The position numbers and the translations under genes were made by a program. Of a stretch of DNA of 16,063 nt, positions 5,429 through 13,882 are shown piece by piece. Below the pieces are notes generated by a model. It saw nothing but the letters and a program-made list of their open reading frames with translations. It made no database searches and was not told the DNA's origin. The first letter of the stretch is position 1. Each line of letters opens with the position of its first letter. Source of the stretch: a bacterium (GTDB taxonomy: Bacteria; Chloroflexota; Dormibacteria; UBA8260; Bog-877). The DNA lies in assembly GCA_021802115.1 (NCBI GenBank), contig JAKABA010000079.1:1-16063 (forward strand). The letters run 5' to 3'.

Positions 5429-6379
5429 GTGAGGGCCAACTGTATCCAGGACGGTCAGCTCGTCTGGCAGGAGGTCGCGGACCCCAAGCCCACCGAGCAC
5501 GACCTCCTGGTCAGGGTCGCCGCCGCCGGGGTGAACGCCGCCGACGTGCTCCAGCTCCGTGGGCATTACCCGGCTCCGCAGGGAGCCCCGGCTCAGATCC
5601 CCGGTCTGGAGCTGGCCGGCGTGGTGACAGCGGTGGGCCAAGCGGTGCGCCGCTTTCGCGTCGGGGATCGGGTCATGGCGCTGGTTGCGGGAGGTGCCCA
5701 CGCCGAGTTGGTGGCAGTCGACGAGGGATCGACCCTGCATGTACCCCCGGCCCTCGACATGGCGGCGGCAGGAGGGTTCCCCGAGGTGTTCATCACCGCC
5801 TGGGACGCGCTCTTTCTCCAGGCCGGACTCCAGGTCGGTGAGCGGGTGCTGGTCACCGGTGCGGCAGGCGGGGTCGGCACCGCCGCGATCCAGCTGGCCT
5901 CCGCCGCAGGGGCGAGCGTCACCGCGTCCTCGCGCAACCCCGACCGACTTGGCGACCTGCTCGCGCTCGGAGCTCGCCTGGCGCTCTCACCGGAGGAGGC
6001 GCTGGCCCGGGGTCCCTTCGACGTCATCCTGGAGCTGGTGGGCGGAGCCGGAGTCGCCCAGGGGCTGTCCGTACTCGCGAACCGGGGCCGGATCGCGGTG
6101 ATCGGGCTGGGCGCCGGGCGGTCGGTCGAGCTCGACCTCTCCTTGTTGATGGCCAAGCGTGCCCGGATCTTCGGGTCTACCCTGCGGGCGCGCAGCCTCG
6201 CTGAGAAGGAGCTGGTGACCCGCAGCGTCGCCGACCACGTCCTGCCCCTGCTGGAGTCCGGCCGGGTCAGGGTTCAGGTCGCGGCCACCTACCCGATGGA
6301 GGCGGCCGGTCAGGCCTACGCCCATCTCAGCAGCGGCGGCAAGCTGGGCAAGATCGTCCTCACCACACCGGCGGCCTGA
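5429..6379 (+). CDS. NAD(P)H:quinone oxidoreductase-like protein (PIG3-type MDR family)
   Basis: This is a zinc-independent medium-chain dehydrogenase/reductase, likely a cytosolic NADPH-dependent reductase of quinones or enones. The 316-residue length is typical. The N-terminal catalytic domain has AAGVNAADVLQLRGHYP (32-48) and PGLELAGVV (58-66). The Rossmann domain has GAAGGVG (144-150), and the C-terminus has the usual GGKLGKIVL. The cysteine and histidine ligands of zinc alcohol dehydrogenases are absent. GTG 5429 is used because homology begins at once and a -10 box is correctly spaced. It lies 53 bases upstream of hpt and may be partly co-transcribed, though hpt appears to have its own promoter. 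The exact substrate is unknown. Confidence 0.88.
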   Translation: MRANCIQDGQLVWQEVADPKPTEHDLLVRVAAAGVNAADVLQLRGHYPAPQGAPAQIPGLELAGVVTAVGQAVRRFRVGDRVMALVAGGAHAELVAVDEGSTLHVPPALDMAAAGGFPEVFITAWDALFLQAGLQVGERVLVTGAAGGVGTAAIQLASAAGASVTASSRNPDRLGDLLALGARLALSPEEALARGPFDVILELVGGAGVAQGLSVLANRGRIAVIGLGAGRSVELDLSLLMAKRARIFGSTLRARSLAEKELVTRSVADHVLPLLESGRVRVQVAATYPMEAAGQAYAHLSSGGKLGKIVLTTPAA

Positions 6380-6399
6380 CCCGGACTCCACCGCGGGGT

Positions 6400-6428
6400 C
6401 TACTCTCCCACCGGCGTTGGTAGAGTAG
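6400..6428 (+). promoter_or_regulatory. hpt promoter region: leaderless-type -10 inside a 7-bp inverted repeat
   Basis: TAGAGT (6421-6426) is followed by exactly six bases and then the hpt ATG (6433), suggesting a leaderless mRNA. The same bases form half of an inverted repeat, CTACTCT (6400-6406) and AGAGTAG (6422-6428), separated by 15 bases. This could be an operator overlapping the promoter. The repeat is seen directly; its function is inferred. Confidence 0.45.
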
Positions 6429-6432
6429 GAAC

Positions 6433-7083
6433 ATGGAGGCGTCACCGTCCGCCGGGCAGATCGTGGTGCCGGTGCTGGAGGTGCCGGCACCGCAGGCGGT
6501 CGGACAGCTCTCCTTCTGGAACGACGTCGGCCTCGATCAGCTGCCGGTGCGCGAGATCGCCAGCGCCGAACTGGTGCGACAGCGAGTCTGTGAACTGGCC
6601 CGGGAGATCGCCGCCGACCTCGGCGGCGAGCCCCTCACGCTGGCCGTCGTGCTCCGTGGGGCCTTCGTCTTCGCGGCCGATCTGGCTCGCGAACTCATCG
6701 CCAACAAGATGGAGAACCTGCTCATCACCTTCTTCCACGCCAGCAGCTACCGGGGCACCAAGGCGTGGCGGGCGCCCGTGATCCAAGAGCTCGGGGAGAT
6801 GAGCCGCGACGGCCACCAGACGATTCTGATCATCGACGACATAGTCGACGCCGGTCACACCGCGCACGCGATGATCCAGCGGCTCAGCTCGCCCCACCGG
6901 CGGGTCGAATACTGCTCCCTGTTGGACCGGCCCGAAGGGCGGGAGGCTCCCGTTCACCCCCGCTACGTCGGCTTCCGCCTGGACGGCCCAGGCTTCGTGG
7001 TCGGCTATGGGCTGGACTATGACGACAAGTACCGGGAACTGCCGTACCTCGCTCAGTGGATGCCCCCCTCGGCTCCAACCTGA
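6433..7083 (+). CDS. hpt: Hypoxanthine(-guanine) phosphoribosyltransferase
   Basis: This purine salvage enzyme uses PRPP to convert hypoxanthine or guanine to IMP or GMP in the cytosol. Of 216 residues, the conserved fold runs from about 38. Visible are LRG (74-76), the flexible-loop Ser-Tyr in FHASSYRG (105-106), the PRPP motif IIDDIVDAGHTA (133-144) and the base-binding end GYGLDYDDKYRELPYL (191-206). The roughly 37 residues before the fold are longer than usual and have no recognised function. ATG 6433 is chosen because the -10 box sits exactly as expected for a leaderless transcript; no good Shine-Dalgarno is present. It is convergent with the NCS1 permease, with which it shares a terminator and possibly a role in purine use. 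Confidence 0.93.
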   Translation: MEASPSAGQIVVPVLEVPAPQAVGQLSFWNDVGLDQLPVREIASAELVRQRVCELAREIAADLGGEPLTLAVVLRGAFVFAADLARELIANKMENLLITFFHASSYRGTKAWRAPVIQELGEMSRDGHQTILIIDDIVDAGHTAHAMIQRLSSPHRRVEYCSLLDRPEGREAPVHPRYVGFRLDGPGFVVGYGLDYDDKYRELPYLAQWMPPSAPT

Positions 7084-7090
7084 GGGCTGC

Positions 7091-7124
7091 GGCGGGGCCA
7101 GGCCACCCGGGGCCTGGCCCCGCC
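7091..7124. terminator. Bidirectional hairpin terminator between hpt and the permease gene
   Basis: A perfect 14-bp stem (7091-7104 with 7111-7124) with the 6-base loop ACCCGG fills the 45-base gap between two convergent stop codons. There is no U tract, as is common for terminators in very GC-rich genomes. The symmetric position suggests it serves both genes. Confidence 0.75.
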
Positions 7125-7128
7125 CACC

Positions 7129-8577
7129 TCAACTCGCGGGTTGAGTTCCTGCGCTCAGCTCGCGGCCGATGCTCCCCACCGACATCACCCAGTAGGCAAT
7201 GCCGGCTACGAGGATCCCCACCGCCCAGCTGAAGTCCGCCCCACCGGTGATCTTCGAGATCGGGCCGACGAAGGAGGGTACGTAAAAGGCCGCGTCGATC
7301 CACATCATCGCCGCCACCATCCCCAGCCCCTGAGCGATGAGGGCCTTCCAGTTGACGCCACCGTTGCGCCAGTACAGACCGCCTCTGGTTGAGGCCAGCG
7401 AGTCGGCGTCGTAGCGCCCCCGACGGAGCAGATAGTCGACCGCGAGAATCCCGAACCACGGGCCCAGCCAGACCACGATGTAGTCCAGAAAGCCCGAGAG
7501 GTCGGTGTAGAAATTGCCCTTGAAGATGACCAGGATCGTCACCGCCCCCGCGACCACGGTGTCGATCACCACCGCCCCCCAGCGCTTCACCGGCAGCCCC
7601 AGCGCCTGCAGGGTCACCCCTGAGGAGTACAGGTCCATGGAGTTGATGGCGAACAGCTGGGGCAGGACGAGGATCAGAAACGGCCAGAAGAACCAGCTCG
7701 CGAAGGAGGAAGGCACCCCGGTGACCGCGGTCGCCTTGGGGCTCACGATGAAGGCCAGCGCACCCAGCAGCTCGAGCAGGATCGAGGGGATCGCGGCTCC
7801 CAGCGTCGCCGCCCAGAAGGTCCTCGCCTTGGCGGTCGCCCGCGGGAGATACCGCGAGTAGTCGCTGGCGTTCTCGGTCCACCCCAGGCCGCCGGCGGCG
7901 ATGATCAGCACCACCGCGGTGGTCCAGACCGCCCAGGACGCCTGCTGGTGGAAGTGGGCCAGGTTGACGTGGGGCACCACCAGGACCGCCATCAACGCGA
8001 ACAGCAGGATGAACACGAAGGAGAGGTAGCGCAGGGTCTTGGTGATCATGGCGTGGCCGAAGAAGGGGACCACGAACTGGATCGCCACCGCCGCCAGGAT
8101 CACCAGCAGCTTCAGCCCCGTGCTGGCTCCCACCCCACCCCTGGCGAACAGCGCCAGCGTCACCAGAACGATGAGGACGATGCCCTCGATCTCGAACCCC
8201 ACCTGGGTCAACCAGTTGAACGCGGACACCACCCGGTTGCCGTTGATCCCGAATGGCGCTCTGGACACCATGAAGGCGGTGGTGCCGGTCTCGGGCCCGG
8301 GCAGGCTGGCCAGGCCGAGGAAGACGTAGGCGACGTTGCCGACCAGGATGGCGAGCAGCGCCTGCCCGAAGGAGAGGCCGAACGATGTGACCAGAGCGCC
8401 GTAGACCAGGTATTCGACGTTCCAGATGCCCCCCGCCCAGAGCCAGAAGAGACCGGCCGGGGTCATGTGGCGCTCCGAGACGGGGATGAGCTCGATCCCG
8501 CGCTGCTCCACCTTGAGCGCGGCGTAGTCGTCGTCCGGCGCCAAGCCCATGCGCGCCATAGGTTGACTGGTTGCCAA
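7129..8577 (-). CDS. NCS1-family permease (purine/cytosine/allantoin-type)
   Basis: This is a membrane transporter of the nucleobase:cation symporter-1 family, carrying nucleobases or related rings across the inner membrane. The protein has about 12 hydrophobic segments. The first follows the family signature region ERHMTPAGLFWLWAGGIWNVEYLVYGA. Later landmarks are ASLPGPETGTTAFMVSRAPFGINGNR and GWTENASDYSRYLPR, near the substrate-site region of the family. The frame is open to ATG 8640. TTG 8577 is preferred because GGAGG lies 6 bases upstream and because a TTGACA/GACAAT promoter would start the transcript near 8632, after that ATG. This gives 482 residues. The substrate is not determinable, but convergence with hpt makes a purine base plausible. 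The last residues after the final membrane segment are short and unremarkable. Confidence 0.88.
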   Translation of the reverse strand: MATSQPMARMGLAPDDDYAALKVEQRGIELIPVSERHMTPAGLFWLWAGGIWNVEYLVYGALVTSFGLSFGQALLAILVGNVAYVFLGLASLPGPETGTTAFMVSRAPFGINGNRVVSAFNWLTQVGFEIEGIVLIVLVTLALFARGGVGASTGLKLLVILAAVAIQFVVPFFGHAMITKTLRYLSFVFILLFALMAVLVVPHVNLAHFHQQASWAVWTTAVVLIIAAGGLGWTENASDYSRYLPRATAKARTFWAATLGAAIPSILLELLGALAFIVSPKATAVTGVPSSFASWFFWPFLILVLPQLFAINSMDLYSSGVTLQALGLPVKRWGAVVIDTVVAGAVTILVIFKGNFYTDLSGFLDYIVVWLGPWFGILAVDYLLRRGRYDADSLASTRGGLYWRNGGVNWKALIAQGLGMVAAMMWIDAAFYVPSFVGPISKITGGADFSWAVGILVAGIAYWVMSVGSIGRELSAGTQPAS

Positions 8578-8633
8578 GCCTCTCCTCCCATTGGGGTCTG
8601 GTAACGTGTCGGCGGCCCCGCGCCACGCCGTGT

Positions 8634-8646
8634 AGGACATTGTCCT
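8634..8646. promoter_or_regulatory. Perfect 13-bp palindrome over the permease -10, candidate operator
   Basis: AGGACATTGTCCT has 6-bp half-sites around one central base. It overlaps the predicted -10 box of the permease promoter (GACAAT, 8644-8639), the standard place for a repressor site. No regulator gene is adjacent, although the next gene upstream encodes a protein with a winged-helix domain. Confidence 0.5.
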
Positions 8647-8667
8647 CTATATGTGGTGGTATGTCAA
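8639..8667 (-). promoter_or_regulatory. Promoter of the NCS1 permease gene
   Basis: TTGACA (8667-8662), a 17-base spacer and GACAAT (8644-8639) form a near-consensus housekeeping promoter in the 76-base gap after the DedA-fusion stop. Transcription would begin near 8632, about 55 bases before the TTG start at 8577. Confidence 0.6.
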
Positions 8668-8716
8668 TGTCGACGCCACAAGATACTGGGTAGGACTGTC
8701 GAGTCGGCTCATGCCG

Positions 8717-9943
8717 TCAGGTGCCCGCCGAGGGGTCGGGGACAGCCCTGCTGGGGCCTGCCACGGGCGGGCTCAGCCGCGGAACCGGGGAGACCAGCGC
8801 CGCATGGACCAGAGCGCGCAGAGGTGGGCGGATCTGGAACTTGGGGTCCTCTTTGGCCCCGGACTCCTCCAAGAGCCCCGCCTGAACCAGCGCTGAGAGG
8901 TGATAGATGCTCTCATCGGTGGTCATCCTGGTCGCCTCGGCCACCTCCCCGGCGCTGGCGGCGCCGGTCACCAGGCAGCGCACCACCGCCAGCCGCGGCA
9001 CCGTGGCCAGGGCGTGCAGCAGATCGGCAGCCGACTCCAGCTGCTGGTCCGGAGGTGGGGACTCTCCCGCCAAGGTGGCGCCCCCGGTCCGGCGGGGCAG
9101 ATACACCGTGTGCAGCAGCGCCTCGCCGACCGTGGCTCCGGTGCTGTGGCGGGTGAGGAACAGGTAGAGCGCGGCCAGCGCCGCCAGGACCACCACCCCG
9201 TCGGCCCAGGTCGCGACCAGCCCGACGCCGGTCACCCGGCGGGCCAGCGTCAGCAGACCCGTCAGCACGCTGGCGACCACCCCCAGGTCGACCAGGGCCG
9301 CCAGTGCGGTCTTGAGCCAGCCGGGCACGTTCACCAGGGGCTCGCGCTCGCGGGCGGGAGCTCTCCGGAGCGCCAGGTAGCCGCCGACTCCGATCACCAG
9401 CAGGATCGCCCCCTGGACGGCGAGCTTGGCCAGTCGGGTCAGAAAGTGCTCGACCGGGATCCCCGCGACCACGCCCAGGGCGACAAACGCCACCACCCAG
9501 ATCGCGGTGCTGGGGATCAACCCCTCCAGGAAGGTGCGCCTCCGGACGCCGAACGCTCCCGCCACCAGGGTGGTGTAGATCCGCAGCCCGGGGATTAGCC
9601 GCGAGGTGCCGATGCCCACCGGGCCGGCGGCCTGGACCCGACGCGACACCCGGTCCAGCGCCTTGGCCTGATGGAATCGGACCGCCAGCCCAGTCAATCC
9701 GTGCTCCCCCACGATCCTCGCCCAGCTGAAGCCCACGACCGCCCCCGCCACGCAGACGGCAAAGGCCAGGGGCACGAAGACGAAGGGGTCGAGGCCGCCA
9801 GCCGCGATCAGCAGGCCCCCGGCCAGCAGTGTCAGCTCTCCCGGAGCGAAGGGCAGCGGCACCCCGGCCTCTTCGATGAACAGAAGGCTGCACAGCAGCA
9901 CGATCGCCACCACCCCGTGTAGGCCGGAGAGGAAACCCACCAC
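8717..9943 (-). CDS. DedA-family membrane protein fused to RDD-like and winged-helix domains
   Basis: This is a 408-residue protein in three parts. Residues about 1-190 are a DedA/SNARE-associated domain with the EEAGVPLPFAPGE motif (24-36), the GTSRLIPGLR motif (112-121) and several membrane spans. DedA proteins are implicated in lipid-carrier or phospholipid flipping. Residues about 208-285 carry two or more hydrophobic segments and resemble an RDD domain (LAALVDL, then LYLFLTRHSTGATVGEALL). Residues about 303-372 resemble an ArsR-like winged helix (LLHALATVPRLAVVRCL, then AGEVAEATRMTTDESIYHLSALVQAGLLEES). A Pro-rich tail ends it. GTG 9943 and GTG 9940 are both possible behind AAGAGG. DedA is confident; the other two domain calls rest on pattern only. 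The fusion would place a DNA-binding-type domain on a membrane protein. Confidence 0.8.
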   Translation of the reverse strand: MVGFLSGLHGVVAIVLLCSLLFIEEAGVPLPFAPGELTLLAGGLLIAAGGLDPFVFVPLAFAVCVAGAVVGFSWARIVGEHGLTGLAVRFHQAKALDRVSRRVQAAGPVGIGTSRLIPGLRIYTTLVAGAFGVRRRTFLEGLIPSTAIWVVAFVALGVVAGIPVEHFLTRLAKLAVQGAILLVIGVGGYLALRRAPAREREPLVNVPGWLKTALAALVDLGVVASVLTGLLTLARRVTGVGLVATWADGVVVLAALAALYLFLTRHSTGATVGEALLHTVYLPRRTGGATLAGESPPPDQQLESAADLLHALATVPRLAVVRCLVTGAASAGEVAEATRMTTDESIYHLSALVQAGLLEESGAKEDPKFQIRPPLRALVHAALVSPVPRLSPPVAGPSRAVPDPSAGT

Positions 9944-9960
9944 TCACCTCTTACGAAGAT

Positions 9961-9996
9961 CGGCGGCGGCGCGACCCGGTCGTGGTGCCACCGCCG
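9961..9996 (-). terminator. Probable terminator after pgi
   Basis: A 10-bp stem with one G-U pair (9996-9987 with 9970-9961 on the minus strand) and a 16-base loop lies 9 bases beyond the pgi stop codon. It sits in the 62-base gap before the DedA-fusion gene. There is no U tract. Confidence 0.45.
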
Positions 9997-10005
9997 AAGT
10001 CCCGA

Positions 10006-11640
10006 TCAGCGCAAGCGCCGGTAGCGGCGGATGAGCTCATTGGTGGAGCTGTCGTGCTCTAGGCTGGGGTCGAGCCGGGACTCCAGCTCGGGGGTGATCC
10101 GGTCCGCCAGCAGCTTGCCCAGCTCGACCCCCCACTGATCGAAGGAGTCGATCCCCCAGATCACCCCTTCCACGAAGGTCTTGTGCTCGTACAGCGCGAC
10201 CAGCTTGCCCAGGCTCTCCGGGGTTAGGCGGTCGATCAGGATGGTGGTGGTGGGCCGGTTGCCCTCACATACGCGATGCGGGATCTGCCACTCGGGGACC
10301 CCGGCCTGGCGCAGCTCCTGAGCCGACCGGCCAAAGGCCAGCGCCTCGGTCTGGGCTAGCATGTTGGCCATCAGGAGATCGTGGTGCCGCCCCAGCGGAT
10401 GCAGCGGCTCGCAGAATCCGATGAAGTCGCAGGGGATCAGCTTGGTGCCCTGATGGATGAGCTGGTAGAAGGCATGCTGGCCGTTGGTGCCGGGCTGACC
10501 CCAGATGATCGGCCCGGTCTGATGGTCAACCGGCCGGCCCTCGAGGTCGACGTGCTTGCCGTTGCTCTCCATCTCCAGCTGCTGCAGGTAGGCAGGGAAC
10601 CGGGCCAGATAGTGATCGTAGGGCAGGATCGCCTGGGTCTCGGCGCCGAAGAAGTTGTCGTACCAGACCGCCAGCAGCGCCAGCAGCACGGGCAGGTTCC
10701 GGGCCGGCGGAGCCGTCCGAAAGTGCTCGTCCATCGCCCGAAAGCCCCCCAGCATCTCCAGGAACCGCTCCGGGCCGATCGCGATCATGAGCGAGAGCCC
10801 GATCGCGGAGTCGTAGGAGTAACGCCCTCCGACCCAGTCCCAGAAGGGGAACATGTTGGCGGTGTCGATGCCGAACTCGGCGACGCCGCTCTCGTTGGTG
10901 GAGACGGCCACGAAGTGACGGGCAATCGCCCGTTGGTCCTGGTCCATCGCCGCCAGCAGCCAGTCCCTGGCGGTCGTGGCGTTGGTCAGCGTCTCCAGGG
11001 TGTGCCAGCTCTTGGAACACACCACAAAGAGGGTCTCCGCCGGCTCCAACCCCCGGGTGGCCTCCACGAAATCGCTGGCGTCGATGTTGGAGATGAAGCG
11101 GAGTGTGAGGTGGGGGCTGGCGTAATCGCGCAGCGCCTCGTAGGCCATCACCGGGCCCAGGTCCGACCCGCCGATGCCGATGTTGACGATGTTGCGGATC
11201 CGCTTGCCGGTGTGGCCGAGCCAGCTGCCATCACGCACCCGACCGGCGAACGCGCTCATCTGATCCAGGACCCGGTGAACCTCGGGCACGACATTGCGAC
11301 CGTCGACCAGGATCTGGGCATCACGCCGGGCCCGCAGGGCGACATGGAGGACCGACCGGCGCTCGGAGACGTTGATCCGCTGGCCGCTGAACATGGCCTC
11401 CGTCCGTTCAGCGAGGCCGCACTCCTCCGCCAGGGCGACCAGCAGCTCGATGGTCCTCCTGGTTACCCGGTTCTTGGAGTAGTCGAGATAGAGGCCGAGA
11501 GCCTCCGCGGTCAGCTCCGACCCTCGCAGAGGGTCGTCGCGGAAGAGGTCCTTGATCCGGAGCTCGCGCACCGCTTCGAAGTGGGCTGACAGCTCCTTGA
11601 ACGCAGCCCGCTCCCGCAGCGGTGCCAGCTTCGGCGGCAC
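10006..11640 (-). CDS. pgi: Glucose-6-phosphate isomerase
   Basis: This enzyme interconverts glucose-6-phosphate and fructose-6-phosphate in the cytosol. The frame is open to 11733, but that would overlap the transaldolase gene by 83 bases. GTG 11640 starts 10 bases after the tal stop, has GGAG just upstream and gives 544 residues, the usual length for the large PGI type. Visible signatures are LDYSKNRVT near the N-terminus, [14 protein letters not shown] (sugar-phosphate binding), [31 protein letters not shown] and the C-terminal [14 protein letters not shown] containing the catalytic lysine. It is the last gene of zwf-gnd-tal-pgi. It returns the fructose-6-phosphate made by transaldolase to glucose-6-phosphate, which would allow cycling through the oxidative pathway. 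Confidence 0.95.
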   Translation of the reverse strand: MPPKLAPLRERAAFKELSAHFEAVRELRIKDLFRDDPLRGSELTAEALGLYLDYSKNRVTRRTIELLVALAEECGLAERTEAMFSGQRINVSERRSVLHVALRARRDAQILVDGRNVVPEVHRVLDQMSAFAGRVRDGSWLGHTGKRIRNIVNIGIGGSDLGPVMAYEALRDYASPHLTLRFISNIDASDFVEATRGLEPAETLFVVCSKSWHTLETLTNATTARDWLLAAMDQDQRAIARHFVAVSTNESGVAEFGIDTANMFPFWDWVGGRYSYDSAIGLSLMIAIGPERFLEMLGGFRAMDEHFRTAPPARNLPVLLALLAVWYDNFFGAETQAILPYDHYLARFPAYLQQLEMESNGKHVDLEGRPVDHQTGPIIWGQPGTNGQHAFYQLIHQGTKLIPCDFIGFCEPLHPLGRHHDLLMANMLAQTEALAFGRSAQELRQAGVPEWQIPHRVCEGNRPTTTILIDRLTPESLGKLVALYEHKTFVEGVIWGIDSFDQWGVELGKLLADRITPELESRLDPSLEHDSSTNELIRRYRRLR

Positions 11641-11650
11641 GTACTCCGAC

Positions 11651-12736
11651 TCAGGAGGCAACGCCGGCCTCCTGGCGCTTGCCGTCAATGCAGGCGAGCA
11701 GGCCGTGCCAGGACTTTGCGAACGACTCTCCACCCTGTTCCTGAAGCTGCCCGGCGAGCTGCTCGGGGTCGAACCCCGCCGCCTTCAGGTCAGCCAGCAA
11801 CTTCTCGGAGCCGCCCCCATCGACCGCCAGCATCTCCCCGACTGTGCCATGGTCGGCAAACGCCAGCAGGGTCTCATCCGGCATGGTGTTGATCGTGAAC
11901 GGCGCCACCAGGCCGCTCACATAGAGCGTGTCCGGCGAGCTCGGGTCCTTGGTCGAGGTGCTGGCGAACAGCAGCCGCTGGGCTCGCGCGCCCCAGTTGC
12001 TGAGGCGCTGCCACCGCGGCGACTCCAGCAGCTGCCGGTAGCTGCGATAGGCCTGGGTGGCGGCCGCGATCCCGACCTTGTCCTGGAACTCCTGAGGAGC
12101 CTTGCCCCGGATCGCCGTGTCCCAGCGGCTCACGAAGACCGACGCCACCGAGGCGACCTCCGGGCTGAGTCCAGCCTCAATCCTTCGCTCCAGACCCCGC
12201 ATGTACGCCTCCGCCGCCCGGAGATACTGACTCGCCGAGAAGAGCAGCGTTACGTTCACCGGAACGCCCGCAAAGATGGAGTCCTCGATCGCCTGCAGCC
12301 CCGCCTTGGTACCAGGGATCTTGATGAAAAGGTTGTCCCGCTGGGCGCGGCCGTGCAGCTCCACCGCCATCTCGACGGTGCCCTGGGTGTCGTTGAGCAA
12401 GAGCGGTGAGACCTCCAGGGAAACCCACCCGTCGACTCGGGCGGTGCGCTCATGGATGGGCCGGAAGAGGTCAGCGGCGCGGCGGAGGTCGGCAATGGCG
12501 AGATCAAAAAAGATCTCCTCACTGGAGGCGCCGCGCGCCACGCCCCGGGCGATCTCCTCGTCGTAGGCGGGGCTGGACTCGATCGCCTTGTCGAAGATGG
12601 TGGGGTTGGAGGTCAGCCCGGTCACCGAGTGCTCCCGGATGTGGGCCTCCAGGCCGCCCTCGTCCAGCAGCTTGCGGGTGATGTTGTCAAGCCACAGGCT
12701 CTGTCCCGCCTGGCGCAACCGTTCGGTCGGATTCAT
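11651..12736 (-). CDS. tal: Transaldolase
   Basis: This enzyme transfers a dihydroxyacetone unit between sedoheptulose-7-P and glyceraldehyde-3-P, giving erythrose-4-P and fructose-6-P. ATG 12736 is chosen because GGAGGT lies just upstream and homology begins there, giving 361 residues; the frame is open to GTG 12772. Visible are [10 protein letters not shown] (15-24), GLTSNPTIF (40-48), [10 protein letters not shown] (102-111) and the Schiff-base Lys139 in FIKIPGT. The length fits the long actinobacterial/cyanobacterial type rather than the short one. A 7-bp hairpin (AGCCTTC and GAAGGCT) lies between 12772 and the ATG. A 111-base gap separates it from gnd, more than elsewhere in the operon. 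It overlaps no neighbour and is followed by pgi after 10 bases. Confidence 0.95.
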   Translation of the reverse strand: MNPTERLRQAGQSLWLDNITRKLLDEGGLEAHIREHSVTGLTSNPTIFDKAIESSPAYDEEIARGVARGASSEEIFFDLAIADLRRAADLFRPIHERTARVDGWVSLEVSPLLLNDTQGTVEMAVELHGRAQRDNLFIKIPGTKAGLQAIEDSIFAGVPVNVTLLFSASQYLRAAEAYMRGLERRIEAGLSPEVASVASVFVSRWDTAIRGKAPQEFQDKVGIAAATQAYRSYRQLLESPRWQRLSNWGARAQRLLFASTSTKDPSSPDTLYVSGLVAPFTINTMPDETLLAFADHGTVGEMLAVDGGGSEKLLADLKAAGFDPEQLAGQLQEQGGESFAKSWHGLLACIDGKRQEAGVAS

Positions 12737-12847
12737 GACCTCACCTCCGAGCCTTCCCCAAGAAGGCTTCACTTCCGGTCAACTGCAGATCCCGTCCCCT
12801 GCCCACCGATATCTTCCGCCTCGCGCCGGCCGCACCCGCTCCGGGGA

Positions 12848-13882
12848 TCACGCCGACTTCTCGTCGTGACCTCCGAACTGCTTGCGCATCGCCGACAGCA
12901 CCTTGTTGGCGAAATCGCCAAGATTGCGCGACGAGAAGCGCGAGTACAGCGCCGCGGTCAGGACCGGCGCCGGGACTCCCTCATCGATCGCCGCGATCGA
13001 GGTCCAGCGCCCCTCACCCGAGTCCGAGACCCGGCCCGCGAACTCATCCAGCCGCGGCGACTCCTGCAGGGCGATGGCGGTGAGATCCAAAAGCCAGGAT
13101 CCGACCACGCTCCCGCGCCGCCACACCTCGGCCACCTCGCGGGTGTCGATGTCGTACTGGTAGAACTCCGGCTCCTCCATGGGGGCGGTCTCGGCATCGT
13201 CACTCTGCTGGCGGGTGCCGGCGTTGGCGTTGTGCAGCACGTCCAGCCCCTCGGCCAGAGCCGCCATCATCCCGTACTCGATCCCGTTGTGCACCATCTT
13301 CACGAAGTGGCCGGCGCCGTTGGGCCCGCAGTGCAGGTAACCGTGCTCGGACTTGGCCGGCACCCCCCGCCTCCCCGGCGTCCTGGGGGCGGCCTCCACC
13401 CCGGGCGCGATCGTGGCGAAGATGGGATCGAGGTGAGCGACCGGGCCCGGCTCCCCGCCGATCATCAGGCAGTATCCCCGCTCCAGGCCGAAGATCCCCC
13501 CGCTGGTGCCACAGTCGACCAGGTGCACCCCGGACCGGGACAGCTCCTTCGCCCTCCTGATGTCGTCCCGATAGTAGGAGTTGCCGCCGTCGATGATGAT
13601 GTCCCCTCGCTCCATGAGCTTGGCCAGCTGCTGGATCGTGGAATCTGTGACCGAGCCCGCAGGCACCATGACCCACGCCGCCCTGGGGACCGTGAGCTTG
13701 GCGACGAAGTCCTCCATCGACTCGGCCCCGGTGGCACCATCGGCGACCAGCGCCTCCACCGCTCCCCGGTTGAGGTCGTAGACGACGCAGCTGTGGCCGT
13801 CACGCATCAGCCGACGCACCAGATTGGCGCCCATCCGGCCCAGTCCGACCATCCCCAGCTGCATCGGCTTCGAAGTGCTCAT
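12848..13882 (-). CDS. gnd: 6-phosphogluconate dehydrogenase, decarboxylating (short GndA-like type)
   Basis: This enzyme oxidises 6-phosphogluconate to ribulose-5-phosphate and CO2. The 344-residue protein belongs to the short class, which lacks the long C-terminal helical domain of the ~470-residue enzymes. Visible are the nucleotide-binding GLGRMG (13-18), IIDGGNSYYRDD (96-107), VDCGTSGGIFG (122-132) and GHFVKMVHNGIEYG (191-204), with the catalytic lysine at 195. ATG 13882 has AAGGAG six bases upstream and overlaps the zwf stop in an ATGA, so it is coupled with zwf. The frame is open further to 13993, but that lies inside zwf. Short enzymes often prefer NAD; cofactor preference here is not proven by sequence alone. 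Confidence 0.94.
   Translation of the reverse strand: MSTSKPMQLGMVGLGRMGANLVRRLMRDGHSCVVYDLNRGAVEALVADGATGAESMEDFVAKLTVPRAAWVMVPAGSVTDSTIQQLAKLMERGDIIIDGGNSYYRDDIRRAKELSRSGVHLVDCGTSGGIFGLERGYCLMIGGEPGPVAHLDPIFATIAPGVEAAPRTPGRRGVPAKSEHGYLHCGPNGAGHFVKMVHNGIEYGMMAALAEGLDVLHNANAGTRQQSDDAETAPMEEPEFYQYDIDTREVAEVWRRGSVVGSWLLDLTAIALQESPRLDEFAGRVSDSGEGRWTSIAAIDEGVPAPVLTAALYSRFSSRNLGDFANKVLSAMRKQFGGHDEKSA

Noticed and set aside
6884..8626. A 580-codon open frame on the minus strand
   Set aside because: It is the alternative frame of the NCS1 permease gene and also runs through the bidirectional terminator into the hpt gene on the other strand. Its composition (Gly/Arg/Ala) is that of a frame shadow.
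8913..9947. A 344-codon open frame on the minus strand overlapping the DedA fusion
   Set aside because: It is the +1 shadow of the DedA-fusion frame, low-complexity Gly/Arg/Pro. The DedA frame carries the real membrane and motif signals.
10381..11589. A 402-codon open frame on the plus strand
   Set aside because: It is antisense to pgi, with no recognisable domains.
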